The notes under the pieces are model-generated. The model was given only the letters and a program-made list of their open reading frames with translations, had not been told where the DNA came from and did no database searches. From contig NZ_PISD01000066.1 of assembly GCF_002835735.1 (NCBI RefSeq), forward strand, positions 1 to 64,000: 64,000 nucleotides of DNA. Reading direction: 5' to 3'. Source of the stretch: Cytobacillus horneckiae. GTDB taxonomy: Bacteria > Bacillota > Bacilli > Bacillales > Cytobacillaceae. The position numbers and the translations under genes were made by a program. Shown piece by piece: positions 27,901-37,977 of the stretch. How positions within the stretch are numbered: position 1 is the stretch's first letter; each line of letters opens with the position of its first letter.

Positions 27901-28345
27901 ACTCTTTCTCAAAAATATAGGAAAGAACCTTCATCGCTTGATTAACTGTTTCAACAGTGACCTTCGCTTTACTGGAAAGTTCTTTTAATGGATGATGCAG
28001 CTCCTTTGGTCGAATGAGAATGAGCGGTTTACCTTGTGATACAGCTGCACTCGCATCCATTGCCGTATTCCACTGCTTATATTTTTCACCAAATAAAGCA
28101 ATGACAAGATCAGATTTTTGCATTAATAATTGTGTGCGCAAGTTATTGATCCCTGATGCAGCTTCATCACGCAAAATGGCATTTGGCTGCTCTCCTAAAA
28201 TTTCTTCCCCAATAATATCAGAACGATCATGATTTTCCATTGGGCCATAAAAGTGAATAGGGAGCTGAAGCGATTTTGCTTTCTCCTTTATTTCTTCACG
28301 CCAATTTGAATGTATTTCGCCAGCTAAATAAACATTTATCTCCAT
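27899..28345 (-). CDS. ytoQ: YtoQ-family protein (deoxyribosyltransferase-like fold)
   Basis: A 148-residue soluble protein. It opens with V-Y-L-A-G-E-I-H-S-N-W-R-E-E-I, and shows Y-G-P-M-E-N-H-D-R-S and the S-D-L-V-I-A-L-F-G-E-K block in the middle, as in nucleoside 2-deoxyribosyltransferase-like folds. A-A-V-S-Q-G-K-P-L-I-L-I-R-P follows. These are features of the YtoQ family, for which no reaction is established. Monocistronic, converging on the DUF84 gene and sharing its terminator. AGGAGACTAAGT precedes the ATG. Confidence 0.75.
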   Translation of the reverse strand: MEINVYLAGEIHSNWREEIKEKAKSLQLPIHFYGPMENHDRSDIIGEEILGEQPNAILRDEAASGINNLRTQLLMQKSDLVIALFGEKYKQWNTAMDASAAVSQGKPLILIRPKELHHPLKELSSKAKVTVETVNQAMKVLSYIFEKE

Positions 28346-28522
28346 ACTTAGTCTCCTTTACAATCTTTTTTAATATTTTACCATTTTCAGTTGAATAGTT
28401 AAAAGGATAGGAATAGAAAATAGAGATAACAGTTGAAAAAGGATACTAAGCCAATCCCAATCCCTTCTTTTTATTTTTTTATAGCCTGATAAGATGACAG
28501 CATATTCAAGGAGATGTTCAAC

Positions 28523-29029
28523 ATGAAAAATATTTTGTCTTTCCTGATGATTACGATAGCGGTAGTTGTCAATACATCTTGTGCAGAAACATCATATACA
28601 GAAGAACGTTCAAATGCGAGAGAAGCAGCAAAAGCGGCTTTTAATCTAGCGCCTATTGACCCTAATCAGGAAAATGAACATATACAATACTATTTACCGA
28701 GCGGATTTAAAGTTGAAAGAGAAAAGCCAAATAATATATTGCTGAAAAGCCGGCGCCAGGAATACATTTTATTTTATAACCAGCATGAATCTGACCAAAG
28801 TGATGTAATATATGATACGGCGATAAGCCAAATAGATTATGATGTGAATGATACTTATTATCATGATGATCGCTTTGGTTTCCTCCTTATGACTCCGCTC
28901 AATGATGAAACTGTTGAAATAACGGTAGGGATTGGCGGTGTGAAAATCACTACACAATCAAAGGTAAGCAAAATCACCGATGAAGCAAAAAAAATGATGT
29001 TCATTGCAAACTCTGTAGAGGTTAAATAA
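28523..29029 (+). CDS. Small lipoprotein of unknown function
   Basis: A 168-residue predicted lipoprotein. A hydrophobic signal (about residues 5-19) ends at N-T-S-C with a lipobox Cys20. The mature part has a helical start (R-E-A-A-K-A-A-F-N-L-A-P-I) and then a mixed beta domain rich in Asp and Tyr. ATG 28523 is chosen because AAGGAG is 9 bases upstream; the ATG at 28514 touches that site. I recognise no family. It stands between ytoQ and a convergent chemoreceptor gene, at a place where B. subtilis has none that I recall. Confidence 0.65.
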   Translation: MKNILSFLMITIAVVVNTSCAETSYTEERSNAREAAKAAFNLAPIDPNQENEHIQYYLPSGFKVEREKPNNILLKSRRQEYILFYNQHESDQSDVIYDTAISQIDYDVNDTYYHDDRFGFLLMTPLNDETVEITVGIGGVKITTQSKVSKITDEAKKMMFIANSVEVK

Positions 29030-29086
29030 GCAATTGACTTTAAATTTAACAGAGAGCTTAGACGTTAGATTAAATCTTTAACCTTT

Positions 29087-31162
29087 TTAGTTGGTATTTT
29101 GTTTTTCTCTAAAAAGTCTTTTTGGTAGAAACTGAAAAAGTCTTTGTTTTTTATTTTTTTGCTGGGCCAATACAGGGGATGCACTGCCTTTGAGCTCAAA
29201 ATGATTAATTTCATGCTGCAGGTCATTGGCAATTTCACTTAGCTCTACCGCAGCATAGTTGACCCTTTCAATCGCTTCTAATTGATTTTCGCTCGAGGCT
29301 GAAACCTTTTCAGCAGCAGCTACTGATAGCTGTGAAACTGAGGCTGATTCAATAATTCTTTCGGTTAAATAATCATTGGTAAGATGAATCTGATTCACTG
29401 CATCCTCAATGAAAGCTGATTTGCTGTGTATGATTTTAGTGTGACCAGCAATATTTTCAAAGGTCGCTTTCGTATCATTTACAGCACTAGCTTGTTGCAT
29501 TTTATATAAATTAAATTGTTCAGTTTCCAGCATAAGCTCTGTCATTTTTTCATTCATGCTTATAATTAAAGTCTGAATTTCTATTGCTTCTGATTTTGTA
29601 CGTTCAGCCAGCTTTTTCACTTCAGCAGCGACTACGGCAAAGCCTCTGCCTGATTCACCTGCCCTGGCAGCTTCTATAGTTGCATTTAATGCAAGCAAGT
29701 TCGTGTTATCGGCTATGCTTTGAATTTTATCAATGATGGTAGATATGCTCTCTGTTTGTCTTGATGATTGTGTCACTTTATTAGTCACTTCAGTTGACAA
29801 TTGAATAAATTGATCTGTCACTCTCTCTAATGCAATCACCGTTTCGAGCCCATTCTCTCCCTCTTGTGCAGCTAGTGCTGCCTCGGTTGATATTTCTTTG
29901 CTAAGCAGTTCAGTATGTGAAATCGCGGTTTTAACTTTTTCAATATCTAGCCTGCTGACTTCAAGTTGCTGGGATTGTTCTTCTGCACCTAATGCAATTT
30001 GTTTAATCGCTGCATTCACTTCATTTGATTGAGCATTTGTTTCTTCAGATATAGCAGCTAATTCCTGTGAGGACGACTGCAGCTGTGAGGAAGAGTCTAA
30101 TATATGGACAAATGCCTGCTGCACTTTTTCAGCCATTGAATTGAAAGTATGAGCGAGCTGATTCATTTCTTCCTCACCGCTAGCAGGAACACGGTAATAT
30201 AGATGACCACTGCCAATTTTTTCTGCACCGGTTTTTAATAAATTTATTGCTTTGGAAATATTGGCTAGTAAGTAATATCCTACTAATGTAAGAATAATAA
30301 GCAGAATGATACTAAGAGCAGCACTGCCCCAGGTGAGCCACTTGTTTTGCTCGTCAATCTTTTCCTGAAGTGCAACTGTAATTGCAATCGCTTCTTGTTC
30401 AGCTGCTGAAACAAACTGCTCAATGGCTCCTGCTTGTTCATCAAAATGGTGAATAAAATCAACTGTCTGCTGATAAGAATCATTAATTGTATCCATTGCC
30501 ACTAAATACTGGGATAATCTATCTAATATGTAATCTTTGGATGACTCATCAAGACTTGCATCATTTTTTATTTCTGAAGTTAAAGCTTGACTTGCTTGCG
30601 AAAATTGATGGAATGCCTCCTCCTCTCTTACTGCTAAATACTGTTTTTCATACATACGCATCAATAGGATTTGTTCCTCAATCTTAGGATTTTTGACGTA
30701 GGACGTTAAGGAAGCAATTTGTTTTGCAGAGTTTTCAATTTGTCCTTTTAAACCATGGGGTTGATGAAAACCAATCTGTTCATACTTGTTTGCAAGCTGG
30801 GTAAATTGTTCTAAATATGTATCGGAGACTTTAACAATCTGGTTGAATTGTACTTTCAATTTTGTATCTGTTTGCTGTTCACTAATTGCCTTTGCTTCAG
30901 ATTTAACACGATGAATCGATTGTGTCACTAAATCAATGCCAGATTGGTCTGGGGTGCGTAGAAACTGTTGTTCAAATTTCCTCGTCAATGCCATATTGTA
31001 TTTTATTCCAATACTATCTGCGACTGTTTGCTTCATTTTCTCTTCTTCCGCTCTGCTTTGATCCTGGATGATTGTACTGATAAAATTGGATATTAAGAGA
31101 ATAACAAATCCTCCAATGGTCATTAATAAAATAACTCTTATTTTACCCCGAATTGTTTTCAC
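29087..31162 (-). CDS. Methyl-accepting chemotaxis protein
   Basis: A 691-residue membrane chemoreceptor. Two membrane helices (about residues 10-30 and 277-299) bound a 245-residue all-helical extracellular sensor with Gln-rich heptads, long enough for a double four-helix (HBM-like) bundle. A HAMP linker follows (about 300-350). The cytoplasmic hairpin tip is the conserved [21 protein letters not shown] block split over two helices, then [16 protein letters not shown]. Start is GTG with AGGAAGGTG before it. No chemotaxis genes lie nearby, so ligand cannot be inferred. Confidence 0.92.
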   Translation of the reverse strand: MKTIRGKIRVILLMTIGGFVILLISNFISTIIQDQSRAEEEKMKQTVADSIGIKYNMALTRKFEQQFLRTPDQSGIDLVTQSIHRVKSEAKAISEQQTDTKLKVQFNQIVKVSDTYLEQFTQLANKYEQIGFHQPHGLKGQIENSAKQIASLTSYVKNPKIEEQILLMRMYEKQYLAVREEEAFHQFSQASQALTSEIKNDASLDESSKDYILDRLSQYLVAMDTINDSYQQTVDFIHHFDEQAGAIEQFVSAAEQEAIAITVALQEKIDEQNKWLTWGSAALSIILLIILTLVGYYLLANISKAINLLKTGAEKIGSGHLYYRVPASGEEEMNQLAHTFNSMAEKVQQAFVHILDSSSQLQSSSQELAAISEETNAQSNEVNAAIKQIALGAEEQSQQLEVSRLDIEKVKTAISHTELLSKEISTEAALAAQEGENGLETVIALERVTDQFIQLSTEVTNKVTQSSRQTESISTIIDKIQSIADNTNLLALNATIEAARAGESGRGFAVVAAEVKKLAERTKSEAIEIQTLIISMNEKMTELMLETEQFNLYKMQQASAVNDTKATFENIAGHTKIIHSKSAFIEDAVNQIHLTNDYLTERIIESASVSQLSVAAAEKVSASSENQLEAIERVNYAAVELSEIANDLQHEINHFELKGSASPVLAQQKNKKQRLFQFLPKRLFREKQNTN

Positions 31163-31359
31163 AGCTTCACCTTCCTAATTTATAGAAAATTCAAAAATAT
31201 TATGACCTTTATTATAGAACCTATTACCTATATTGACAATATCCGACAGAAAGAAATATTATCTATTACATCTGTCTTTACATGTGGTAATCTATTAAGG
31301 TGCTTGCAAAATAGTCTTTATATGTTTCTTGGATAATAGATGGGGAGGAACAAAAACGA

Positions 31360-32391
31360 ATGAAGGAATTCTTAAACAAAAAAGGTGTAAGCTTGTCTCC
31401 TAAAGTTTATTTAATAGATGCCTTGAGCAATATGGCTCTTGGTTTATTTGCTTCATTAATCATTGGTGTTATTATTAAAACAATAGGTGAACAGTTAGGT
31501 GCAGGCGGATTTGCAGCGTATATGATTGAAATCGGCACGATGGCAATGGGATTGATGGGACCGGCTATAGGCGTAGCTGTTGCTTATGGTTTAAAGGCTC
31601 CTCCGCTTGTATTGTTTGCAGCTATTGTGAGCGGGGCGGCAGGAGCAGCGCTGGGTGGTCCAGCTGGTGCTGTTGTAGCCGCTTTAATTTCCACGGAAAT
31701 TGGCAAGGTGGTCAGTAATGAAACGAAGCTTGATATTATAGTGACACCTTTTACTGTTGTATTTACAGGCTATTCTGTAGCTGCATTGATAGGGCCGGGA
31801 ATTGATTATATTATGAAGGGTGTCGGCAGTTTAATTATGTGGGGAACAGACCAGCAGCCGCTATTAATGGGTATTGTCGTGGCTATGTTGATGGGGTTTG
31901 CCATCTCTGGTCCCATTTCATCAGCAGCCATTGCAATGATGCTAGACTTAAATGGGTTAGCTGCAGGCGCAGCAACGGTTGGCTGTGCCGCTCAAATGGT
32001 AGGCTTTGCTGCAAGCAGTTATCGTGAGAATAGAATTGGCGGTTTGGCCGCTCTTGGATTAGGTACATCCAAGCTGCAAATTCCTAATATTATTAAAAAC
32101 CCGCTTATATTAATTCCTCCTACCGTTGCTGGCGTAATTTTAGCTCCGATTTCAACGATGGTATTTAAAATGGAAAGTGTTGCGGCAGGCGCAGGAATGG
32201 GTACAAGCGGACTTGTCGGTCAAATAATGACTTTCTCAGTCATGGGTTTCAGCTTTGCCGTCGTTTTAAAGGTCGTTTTATTGCATTTTATTGGACCAGC
32301 TGTCATTAGCTTGATAATATCAGAATATATGAGAAAAAAAGACTGGATAAAATTTGGAGATATGAAGCTTAATATGGGAGGAAAAAAATAA
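31360..32391 (+). CDS. PTS EIIC-like membrane protein (orphan)
   Basis: A 343-residue, very hydrophobic protein with eight to ten membrane segments and many Gly/Ala repeats ('SGAAGAALGGPAGAVVAALIS'-type stretches). This matches the PTS_EIIC_2 family, sugar-transport IIC-like proteins that lack attached IIA and IIB domains. No IIA, IIB or sugar enzyme is adjacent. Its stop codon overlaps the ytpP start (TAATG), so it is co-translated with a thioredoxin-like protein, an unusual pairing. A GGGGAGG ribosome site precedes ATG. Substrate unknown. Confidence 0.75.
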   Translation: MKEFLNKKGVSLSPKVYLIDALSNMALGLFASLIIGVIIKTIGEQLGAGGFAAYMIEIGTMAMGLMGPAIGVAVAYGLKAPPLVLFAAIVSGAAGAALGGPAGAVVAALISTEIGKVVSNETKLDIIVTPFTVVFTGYSVAALIGPGIDYIMKGVGSLIMWGTDQQPLLMGIVVAMLMGFAISGPISSAAIAMMLDLNGLAAGAATVGCAAQMVGFAASSYRENRIGGLAALGLGTSKLQIPNIIKNPLILIPPTVAGVILAPISTMVFKMESVAAGAGMGTSGLVGQIMTFSVMGFSFAVVLKVVLLHFIGPAVISLIISEYMRKKDWIKFGDMKLNMGGKK

Positions 32392-32705
32392 TGAAAAAAT
32401 TACAATCGATGGAGCAATTTGAAGAGCTAAAAGACAATGGCAAACATATTTTTATGTTTTCTGCACAATGGTGTGGAGATTGCCGTTTTATTGAACCATT
32501 TATGCCTGAAGTGGAAGAAAAATTTAAAGAGTTCACATTTATTTATGTAGACCGTGATGATTTCCTGGATCTTTGCATAAAGCTTGATGTTTTTGGCATA
32601 CCAAGCTTTGTTGGATATAGGGACGGTCAGGAGCTAGGCAGATTGGTTAGTAAGGATCGCAAAACACAGGCTGAAATTGAACAATTTATTTCTTCACTAG
32701 CGTAA
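32391..32705 (+). CDS. ytpP: Thioredoxin-like protein YtpP
   Basis: A 104-residue single-domain thioredoxin fold. The redox motif W-C-G-D-C (Cys28, Cys31) is at the start of the first long helix, and the cis-proline loop is G-I-P-S-F near residue 73. It lacks a signal peptide, so it acts in the cytosol. The start overlaps the stop of the PTS-IIC-like gene, and a strong terminator follows; in B. subtilis ytpP is followed by ytpQ, which here has its own ribosome site 147 bp on. Confidence 0.88.
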   Translation: MKKLQSMEQFEELKDNGKHIFMFSAQWCGDCRFIEPFMPEVEEKFKEFTFIYVDRDDFLDLCIKLDVFGIPSFVGYRDGQELGRLVSKDRKTQAEIEQFISSLA

Positions 32706-32712
32706 TGAAAAC

Positions 32713-32748
32713 AGCGGTTTTAGTCTAATTGGCTAAAACCGCTTTTTT
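32713..32748 (+). terminator. Rho-independent terminator of ytpP
   Basis: An 11-bp perfect stem (AGCGGTTTTAG with CTAAAACCGCT) followed by six T. Confidence 0.92.
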
Positions 32749-32851
32749 ATGAAAATATACTAGATTACGTTTTCATGCCTCCCGCTTTTGTTTCTATTCT
32801 ATATAGTGTAAACTGTATACGGAATTCTTCCCCGTAAAGGAGGGGCAAAAC

Positions 32852-33658
32852 TTGAAAAATAAAATGGATAGTAAAAAGATGAAAGCTGAACTAGAGAAGC
32901 GGCTAGCAAAAGAAAACCGTTCATTTTCATTTGATAGAGAGAAAGATCAGCTGCGTATAGAGGATGCAGGTACGGGAAAAGGAATAACGATAACTTTGCC
33001 TGGCATCATTGCAAAATATCAAGAGCAAAAGGAAAAGGCAATTGATGAAGTCGTGTACTATGTTGAAGAAGGCCTTGAAGCAATGAATGGCGATGTTCAT
33101 TTTTCTGGAAAGGAAAAAAATATCATTCCTGTCATTCGCTCGACTTCCTTCCCTTCAGAGTCTCAAGAAGGCGTCTCATTTTTATATGACGATCATACGG
33201 CGGAAACAAGGATATACTATGCTCTTGACCTAGGAAATACTTATCGTTTAATTGACGAAGCGTTGATAAGTAAAGAAGGATGGGAACGTGAGAGAATTAA
33301 GGAGACAGCTCTATTCAATGTCCGATCATTATCAACAGCTTTAAAGAAAGATCACGTAGCAGGGAATACTTTTTATTTCTTAAATAAAAATGATGGTTAT
33401 GATGCAAGCAGGATATTGAACGAAGCCTTTTTAAAAGAGATGAAACAAAAGCTTGAAGGTGATATGGCAGTTGCCGTTCCACACCAGGATGTATTAATTA
33501 TCGCTGACATAAAAAATGAAACAGGGTATGACGTATTGGCGCAAATGGCTATGAGCTTCTTTGCGAGCGGACGGGTGCCAATTACCGCGTTATCATTTTT
33601 ATATGAAAATGGTGAATTGGAACCAATCTTTATTTTAGGGAAAAACAAGAAAAAATAA
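32852..33658 (+). CDS. ytpQ: DUF1444 protein YtpQ
   Basis: A 268-residue soluble protein of the DUF1444 family, in the YtpQ position. Features: a basic N-terminus, the block L-P-G-I-I-A-K-Y (about residues 49-56), [14 protein letters not shown] and the [13 protein letters not shown] segment near 208-220. No catalytic motif is known. TTG start with AAAGGAGGGG about 7 bases upstream. B. subtilis has ytpR, a tRNA-binding-domain protein, after this gene; it is missing here and the gap holds a repeat and a terminator. Confidence 0.82.
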   Translation: MKNKMDSKKMKAELEKRLAKENRSFSFDREKDQLRIEDAGTGKGITITLPGIIAKYQEQKEKAIDEVVYYVEEGLEAMNGDVHFSGKEKNIIPVIRSTSFPSESQEGVSFLYDDHTAETRIYYALDLGNTYRLIDEALISKEGWERERIKETALFNVRSLSTALKKDHVAGNTFYFLNKNDGYDASRILNEAFLKEMKQKLEGDMAVAVPHQDVLIIADIKNETGYDVLAQMAMSFFASGRVPITALSFLYENGELEPIFILGKNKKK

Positions 33659-33700
33659 CTGGATACTGAGTGGTCCATTCCAAAGTGAAAATAATAAAAT

Positions 33701-33760
33701 TAAAGTTGAATTTGGAGTGGCTTACCGCTTCGCCCCGCGGAAAGCGTGCAGTAAGCCTTG
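33701..33760 (+). repeat. Truncated dispersed repeat with GC hairpin
   Basis: AGTTGAATTTGGAGTGG leads into a hairpin (CTTACCGCTT at 33721-33730 with AAGCG...GTAAG ending at 33755) around a CGCCCCGCGG loop. The phrase CCCCGCGGAAAGCG next to a 'TTGGAGTGG' edge is typical of large intergenic repeats of Bacillus genomes. It fills the place where ytpR would be expected. Confidence 0.5.
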
Positions 33761-33818
33761 GAAAATCCCACCCGCTTCTTTTTGAAAAAATTAGGAATGA
33801 GTTTGTCTGCAACCTCAA

Positions 33819-33844
33819 ATGGATCACTTAGTGGTCCATTTTTC
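33819..33844 (+). terminator. Rho-independent terminator
   Basis: A 9-bp stem (ATGGATCAC with GTGGTCCAT, one wobble) with loop TTA, then TTTTTC. GTGGTCCATT also occurs at 33670, so the terminator arm is duplicated around the repeat. Confidence 0.8.
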
Positions 33845-33975
33845 ATTTATGTGTCATCCTTTGCAATAGAATCTTAAAAGTATCAATCAGAACACAGGTC
33901 ACTTAATTTCTACCCTATTTTCATCGATTACTGCTAAAATGGAGAGGAAAGAATTCAAGAAAGAGATGATTTTCA

Positions 33976-36900
33976 ATGAGCTGGATAAAAAGATTAAAGA
34001 ATTTATTTAAAAATGATGATTATGAATACGACGATGAATACATAGATACGGAAGAAGAAGTAAAGCAGAAGCAAAGCTATCAGAAATCTGAGCAATCTCG
34101 TGAAGTTGAGACACGTGTCATATATCAATACCCTAAAGGTGAATTTCGCTTTCCAATAATTCCGGATGAAAAAAAGGAACGGGATAGAAGCAGCATTAGA
34201 CAAAAGAAGCAGAATCAAGAAAAAATCCCTGCAAGTGAAAAACCGGAGCAAAGAAAACAAAGTGTTGAACGAAAGAAACCGCTGGAAAACAAACCGAAGG
34301 AAGAAAGTCAGTATACGCGTAATGAGAGGGAAGCAAAGTATAGAAAAGGCCCTTTTAAGCCAACAGAAATACCATCCCCTATCTATGGATATGAGCGGCC
34401 GAAAATTAAAAAACAAATAATAGAAGAAGAGATTGAACCAGTAGAATATGAAATTGGACGGACTGAACAAGAAGAGGGTAAGGTATTACAGAATTACACA
34501 GAGCAAGAAACAAAAATCATATACATGAGAGATGAATATGGAAATGAATCCTCCTATTCTGGAGAAAATTCCTATAGACATGATAAAAAAAGCGATATAG
34601 GTGCTGCTGTAGAAGAGCAGGCTGTTACACTCGAAAAACCATCGCGAGGATGGGATGATAAAGAGGCAGTTTTCAATAAAGAAGCTGAAAATAAAGATGA
34701 TAGAGAACATACTCTTATTTTTCATGAAGAGAGAAAAGTGACACGTGAAATTGATGAAATCGCAGGCGTGGGTACCAATGAAGATTCTGCACATAACGTC
34801 AATGTTGCTGAAGAAACTGAAGCTGAGCTTGTTTTTGAAGAATATCAGCAGCAGGAAGAGGTTGTTATCAAGAGCCCTTCAGAAGAGCGTGAATCAGAAG
34901 GTGATTTTGCAGAGGATCGGCCAAAAGTGCAGAGATTTGAAGAGTTTATCGCAGCGAGCTCGACAGAAGAGCAGGAAAATGAAGAGGTTATTGCTGAGAG
35001 CCCTTCAGAAGAGCGGGAATCAGAAGGTGATTATGCAGAGGATCGGCCAAAAGTGCGGAAATCTGAAGAGTTTATCGCAGAGAGCTCGACAGAAGAGAGG
35101 GAAAATGAAGAGGTTATTGCTGAGAGCCCTTCAGAAGAGCGGGGAATGCAAGAAGTATTAGCTTGGAGTCCTCCAGAAGCACAGCAGCAGGAAGAGGTTT
35201 CAGATGTAACGCGGCAGCCGGAACTCATTTTGACAGAGAAGAACGAAGAAGTGCAGGATGAGCCATTCGAAACAGTTGAGGAAATTACTGGCGAAACAGA
35301 GCGAAAATCACCTGAAGAAAGCAGTCACTCATCGAGAAGCCATTTGCCGTTTAATGTAATGATGCTAAATTCAGATAAACAAAAGTTCAATTCAAATAAG
35401 CGTGTTGAAAAAACTGAAACGAAGCCGCAGCCATTAACGATGGTGACTGAGCATGAAAAGGAAGAACCGCTGCCGCATTATGTTTTCCCTTCAAGAAATT
35501 TACTGACTCCGCCAGTAGTGATGGAGGAGGATTCAGCATGGCTTCATAGGCAAGAGGAGCTCTTGAATTCTACGCTACACGACTTTAATGTAAGGGCAAG
35601 TGTAGTGAATGTAACGAAAGGTCCTGCGGTGACGAGATTTGAGGTACAGCCGGAGCCGGGAGTTAAGGTTAATAAGATTACTAACTTATCAGATGATATT
35701 AAATTAAGCTTAGCCGCCAGGGATATAAGAATTGAGGCACCTATTCCAGGCAAGCATACGATTGGCATTGAAGTTCCAAACCAATCTAGCAGACCTGTTC
35801 TTATTAGTGAAATCATCAATAGTCCTGAATTTTCAAATGGCGCTTCGCCATTAACTGCCGTACTTGGCTTAGATATAGCTGGTAAGCCGGTTGTAACAGA
35901 TTTAAGAAAGATGCCTCATGGACTCATTGCAGGTGCTACCGGTTCAGGGAAAAGTGTATGTATTAATTCAATCCTTGTCAGCCTTCTATATAAAGCTGAT
36001 CCAGATGAGCTTAAATTATTGTTGATTGACCCGAAGATGGTTGAGCTTGCGCCATATAATCATATTCCACATTTAGTTAGCCCTGTGATTACAGACGTAA
36101 AGGCAGCTACTGCATCATTAAAGTGGGCAGTTGAGGAGATGGAGAGACGGTACGAACTATTTGCACATGCGGGGGTTAGAGATATCAACCGCTACAATGA
36201 AAAAGCGGAGGAAAGCAGACAGTTTGCCAATAAATTGCCGTTTATCGTAATTGTCATTGACGAGCTGGCTGATTTAATGATGATGTCGCCAGCGGATGTT
36301 GAAGAGGCGATTTGCAGAATTGCACAGAAGGCAAGAGCTTGTGGGATTCATTTGATCATAGCGACACAACGGCCATCAGTGGATGTCATTACGGGGCTTA
36401 TTAAAGCTAATGTGCCTACGAGAGTAGCGTTTTCCGTATCATCACAGATTGATTCTCGTACAATCATAGATATAAGCGGGGCAGAAAAGCTGCTTGGCAG
36501 AGGAGATATGCTTTTCCTCGAAAATGGTTCATCGAAGCCTGTACGTCTTCAAGGCACGTTCGTATCCGATCGTGAAATTGACGATGTTGTGTCACATGTT
36601 AGAAAAGAGCGTTCTCCAGAGTTTTTATTTGAACAAGAAGAACTGTTAAAAAAGGCAAAAATTACTGAGGAAGAGGACGAGTTGTTCTATGACGCATGCA
36701 AGTTTGTAGTTGATCATCAATCAGCATCAACCTCCTCACTTCAAAGAAGGTTTAAAATCGGATATAATCGTGCAGCCAGGCTGATAGACATGATGGAAGA
36801 TCAAGGCTTTATCTCCGAAAATCGGGGCAGCAAGCCAAGGGACGTATTGATAACAGAGGCTGAACTGGAATCTAGTCATCATACTAGTAACTTCGAATAA
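33976..36900 (+). CDS. sftA: DNA translocase SftA (soluble FtsK/SpoIIIE family)
   Basis: A 974-residue ATP-driven DNA pump that clears chromosome ends from the division septum. Unlike FtsK/SpoIIIE it has no membrane segments at the N-terminus. Residues 1-500 are a charged, Glu/Lys-rich linker, within which a 42-residue unit is repeated (see 34855-35160). The motor follows: alpha/beta domain from about 515, Walker A G-A-T-G-S-G-K-S-V (about 653-661), Walker B V-I-V-I-D-E-L-A-D (about 757-765), and the gamma winged helix (about 905-965, 'KIGYNRAARLIDMMEDQG'). Length matches B. subtilis SftA (about 950). Place between ytpQ and murC is conserved. Confidence 0.95.
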   Translation: MSWIKRLKNLFKNDDYEYDDEYIDTEEEVKQKQSYQKSEQSREVETRVIYQYPKGEFRFPIIPDEKKERDRSSIRQKKQNQEKIPASEKPEQRKQSVERKKPLENKPKEESQYTRNEREAKYRKGPFKPTEIPSPIYGYERPKIKKQIIEEEIEPVEYEIGRTEQEEGKVLQNYTEQETKIIYMRDEYGNESSYSGENSYRHDKKSDIGAAVEEQAVTLEKPSRGWDDKEAVFNKEAENKDDREHTLIFHEERKVTREIDEIAGVGTNEDSAHNVNVAEETEAELVFEEYQQQEEVVIKSPSEERESEGDFAEDRPKVQRFEEFIAASSTEEQENEEVIAESPSEERESEGDYAEDRPKVRKSEEFIAESSTEERENEEVIAESPSEERGMQEVLAWSPPEAQQQEEVSDVTRQPELILTEKNEEVQDEPFETVEEITGETERKSPEESSHSSRSHLPFNVMMLNSDKQKFNSNKRVEKTETKPQPLTMVTEHEKEEPLPHYVFPSRNLLTPPVVMEEDSAWLHRQEELLNSTLHDFNVRASVVNVTKGPAVTRFEVQPEPGVKVNKITNLSDDIKLSLAARDIRIEAPIPGKHTIGIEVPNQSSRPVLISEIINSPEFSNGASPLTAVLGLDIAGKPVVTDLRKMPHGLIAGATGSGKSVCINSILVSLLYKADPDELKLLLIDPKMVELAPYNHIPHLVSPVITDVKAATASLKWAVEEMERRYELFAHAGVRDINRYNEKAEESRQFANKLPFIVIVIDELADLMMMSPADVEEAICRIAQKARACGIHLIIATQRPSVDVITGLIKANVPTRVAFSVSSQIDSRTIIDISGAEKLLGRGDMLFLENGSSKPVRLQGTFVSDREIDDVVSHVRKERSPEFLFEQEELLKKAKITEEEDELFYDACKFVVDHQSASTSSLQRRFKIGYNRAARLIDMMEDQGFISENRGSKPRDVLITEAELESSHHTSNFE
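34855..35160 (+). repeat. 126-bp direct repeat inside sftA linker
   Basis: Nearly identical segments start at 34855, 34981 and 35107, exactly 126 bp (42 codons) apart, the third being partial. Each codes for an acidic unit containing E-E-V-I-A-E-S-P-S-E-E-R and D-R-P-K-V. Keeping a multiple of three inside the disordered linker leaves the motor in frame and points to recent expansion. Confidence 0.9.
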
Positions 36901-37019
36901 TTCATGTTAAGCTGTTTTTTTATGTAACCTTGTAGAGACAACTTAAGCTAAGAGTGATAAAATAAATAATGTTTTTATGGAAAAAACTCCTAATAAAAAA
37001 ACAAAAAGGAGCCAGGCCG

Positions 37020-37703
37020 ATGGTTACGAAGGAAGTCTCAATATTAAACTTGAATGAATATCGTGCCGAGAAGCAAGCTCAGAGTGAGAAATGCAGTTTA
37101 CAGTTACACAGCATGGCGATAGATTATGTTAATCGCAGCGTGAATATTCGTGAGAAGGTGCGGGCCAAGCATATTTTTAGGAATAAGCTTGGTCTTCCAG
37201 CAAATCAAGCTTTGTTAGAACAGCTAGATGAAATATTTCTTGATTGGTTTTTATTTGACTATAAGACAATTCAAAGGACGACTATTTTTAATCTGTTTAT
37301 TAAAGAGATGGCCAAAGACTTAAAGGAATATGAAATGATTCAGGCGGCGCTATGCATCTCTGCCGTGATGGAGCCTTTTGTAGTAACAGGTCAGCAAAGA
37401 AAAGATTTGTTCATCTTAAAATCGATGGTTGGAGAAATTTCTAATGTCCGCTTTAGTGATAACAGAAAGCTTAGTCTCCATAAAGGTTCCGCTCTTATGC
37501 TACGAAAAGTCCATGGGTTGGAGTATGATTTTGCATTGGGGCCAACCATGATATTTGCTTCTAAAGAAGAGTGTGAACGAATCAAGCATGCCTACAATAA
37601 TATGAAAGAGACGCAATCAGATTTGACTTGGAGAGCTTTTTTAAAACTGCAGGCATTAGAAATACTCCCTCCTCTGAAACAATGGAGTGTAATAAAGGAG
37701 TAA
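37020..37703 (+). CDS. Unrecognised 227-residue protein between sftA and murC
   Basis: A soluble protein of 227 residues with a helix-rich, mildly basic sequence. Notable blocks are F-L-D-W-F-L-F-D-Y (about residues 73-81), which recalls the core of SEC-C-linked or UPF0149-like proteins, and the later M-L-R-K-V-H-G-L-E-Y-D-F-A-L-G-P-T-M. ATG 37020 has AAAAGGAGCC 9 bases upstream; an earlier ATG at 36969 has no ribosome site. Good codon structure and its own ribosome site support a real gene. It is alone between two conserved genes; I do not recognise the family. Confidence 0.65.
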   Translation: MVTKEVSILNLNEYRAEKQAQSEKCSLQLHSMAIDYVNRSVNIREKVRAKHIFRNKLGLPANQALLEQLDEIFLDWFLFDYKTIQRTTIFNLFIKEMAKDLKEYEMIQAALCISAVMEPFVVTGQQRKDLFILKSMVGEISNVRFSDNRKLSLHKGSALMLRKVHGLEYDFALGPTMIFASKEECERIKHAYNNMKETQSDLTWRAFLKLQALEILPPLKQWSVIKE

Positions 37704-37977
37704 TTTTCTGATTGAAGGCTTATACTTATAATACGCACTGAGGTTCGTGGGACAAAAGATGTGTTTTAATTGAGCAGAATTGTATCATTCTAAAGTATTG
37801 GGAGCTATATTCTCTTTTCAGGAAACATGATACATAGTTTTTAAAAATGAATAATGCTATAATGATAAAATGTGATTTAAGAATGACCAAATTTCATCTA
37901 ATTGATGGAATATGAGCAAAAATAGATATATGTCATATACTGTTTTACAGATATACGATGGTTGGAGGTTTCTTTAT

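Noticed and set aside
34745..35161. Basic 138-codon frame inside sftA
   Set aside because: It is the shifted frame of the acidic repeat in the SftA linker; its apparent repeats are a by-product.
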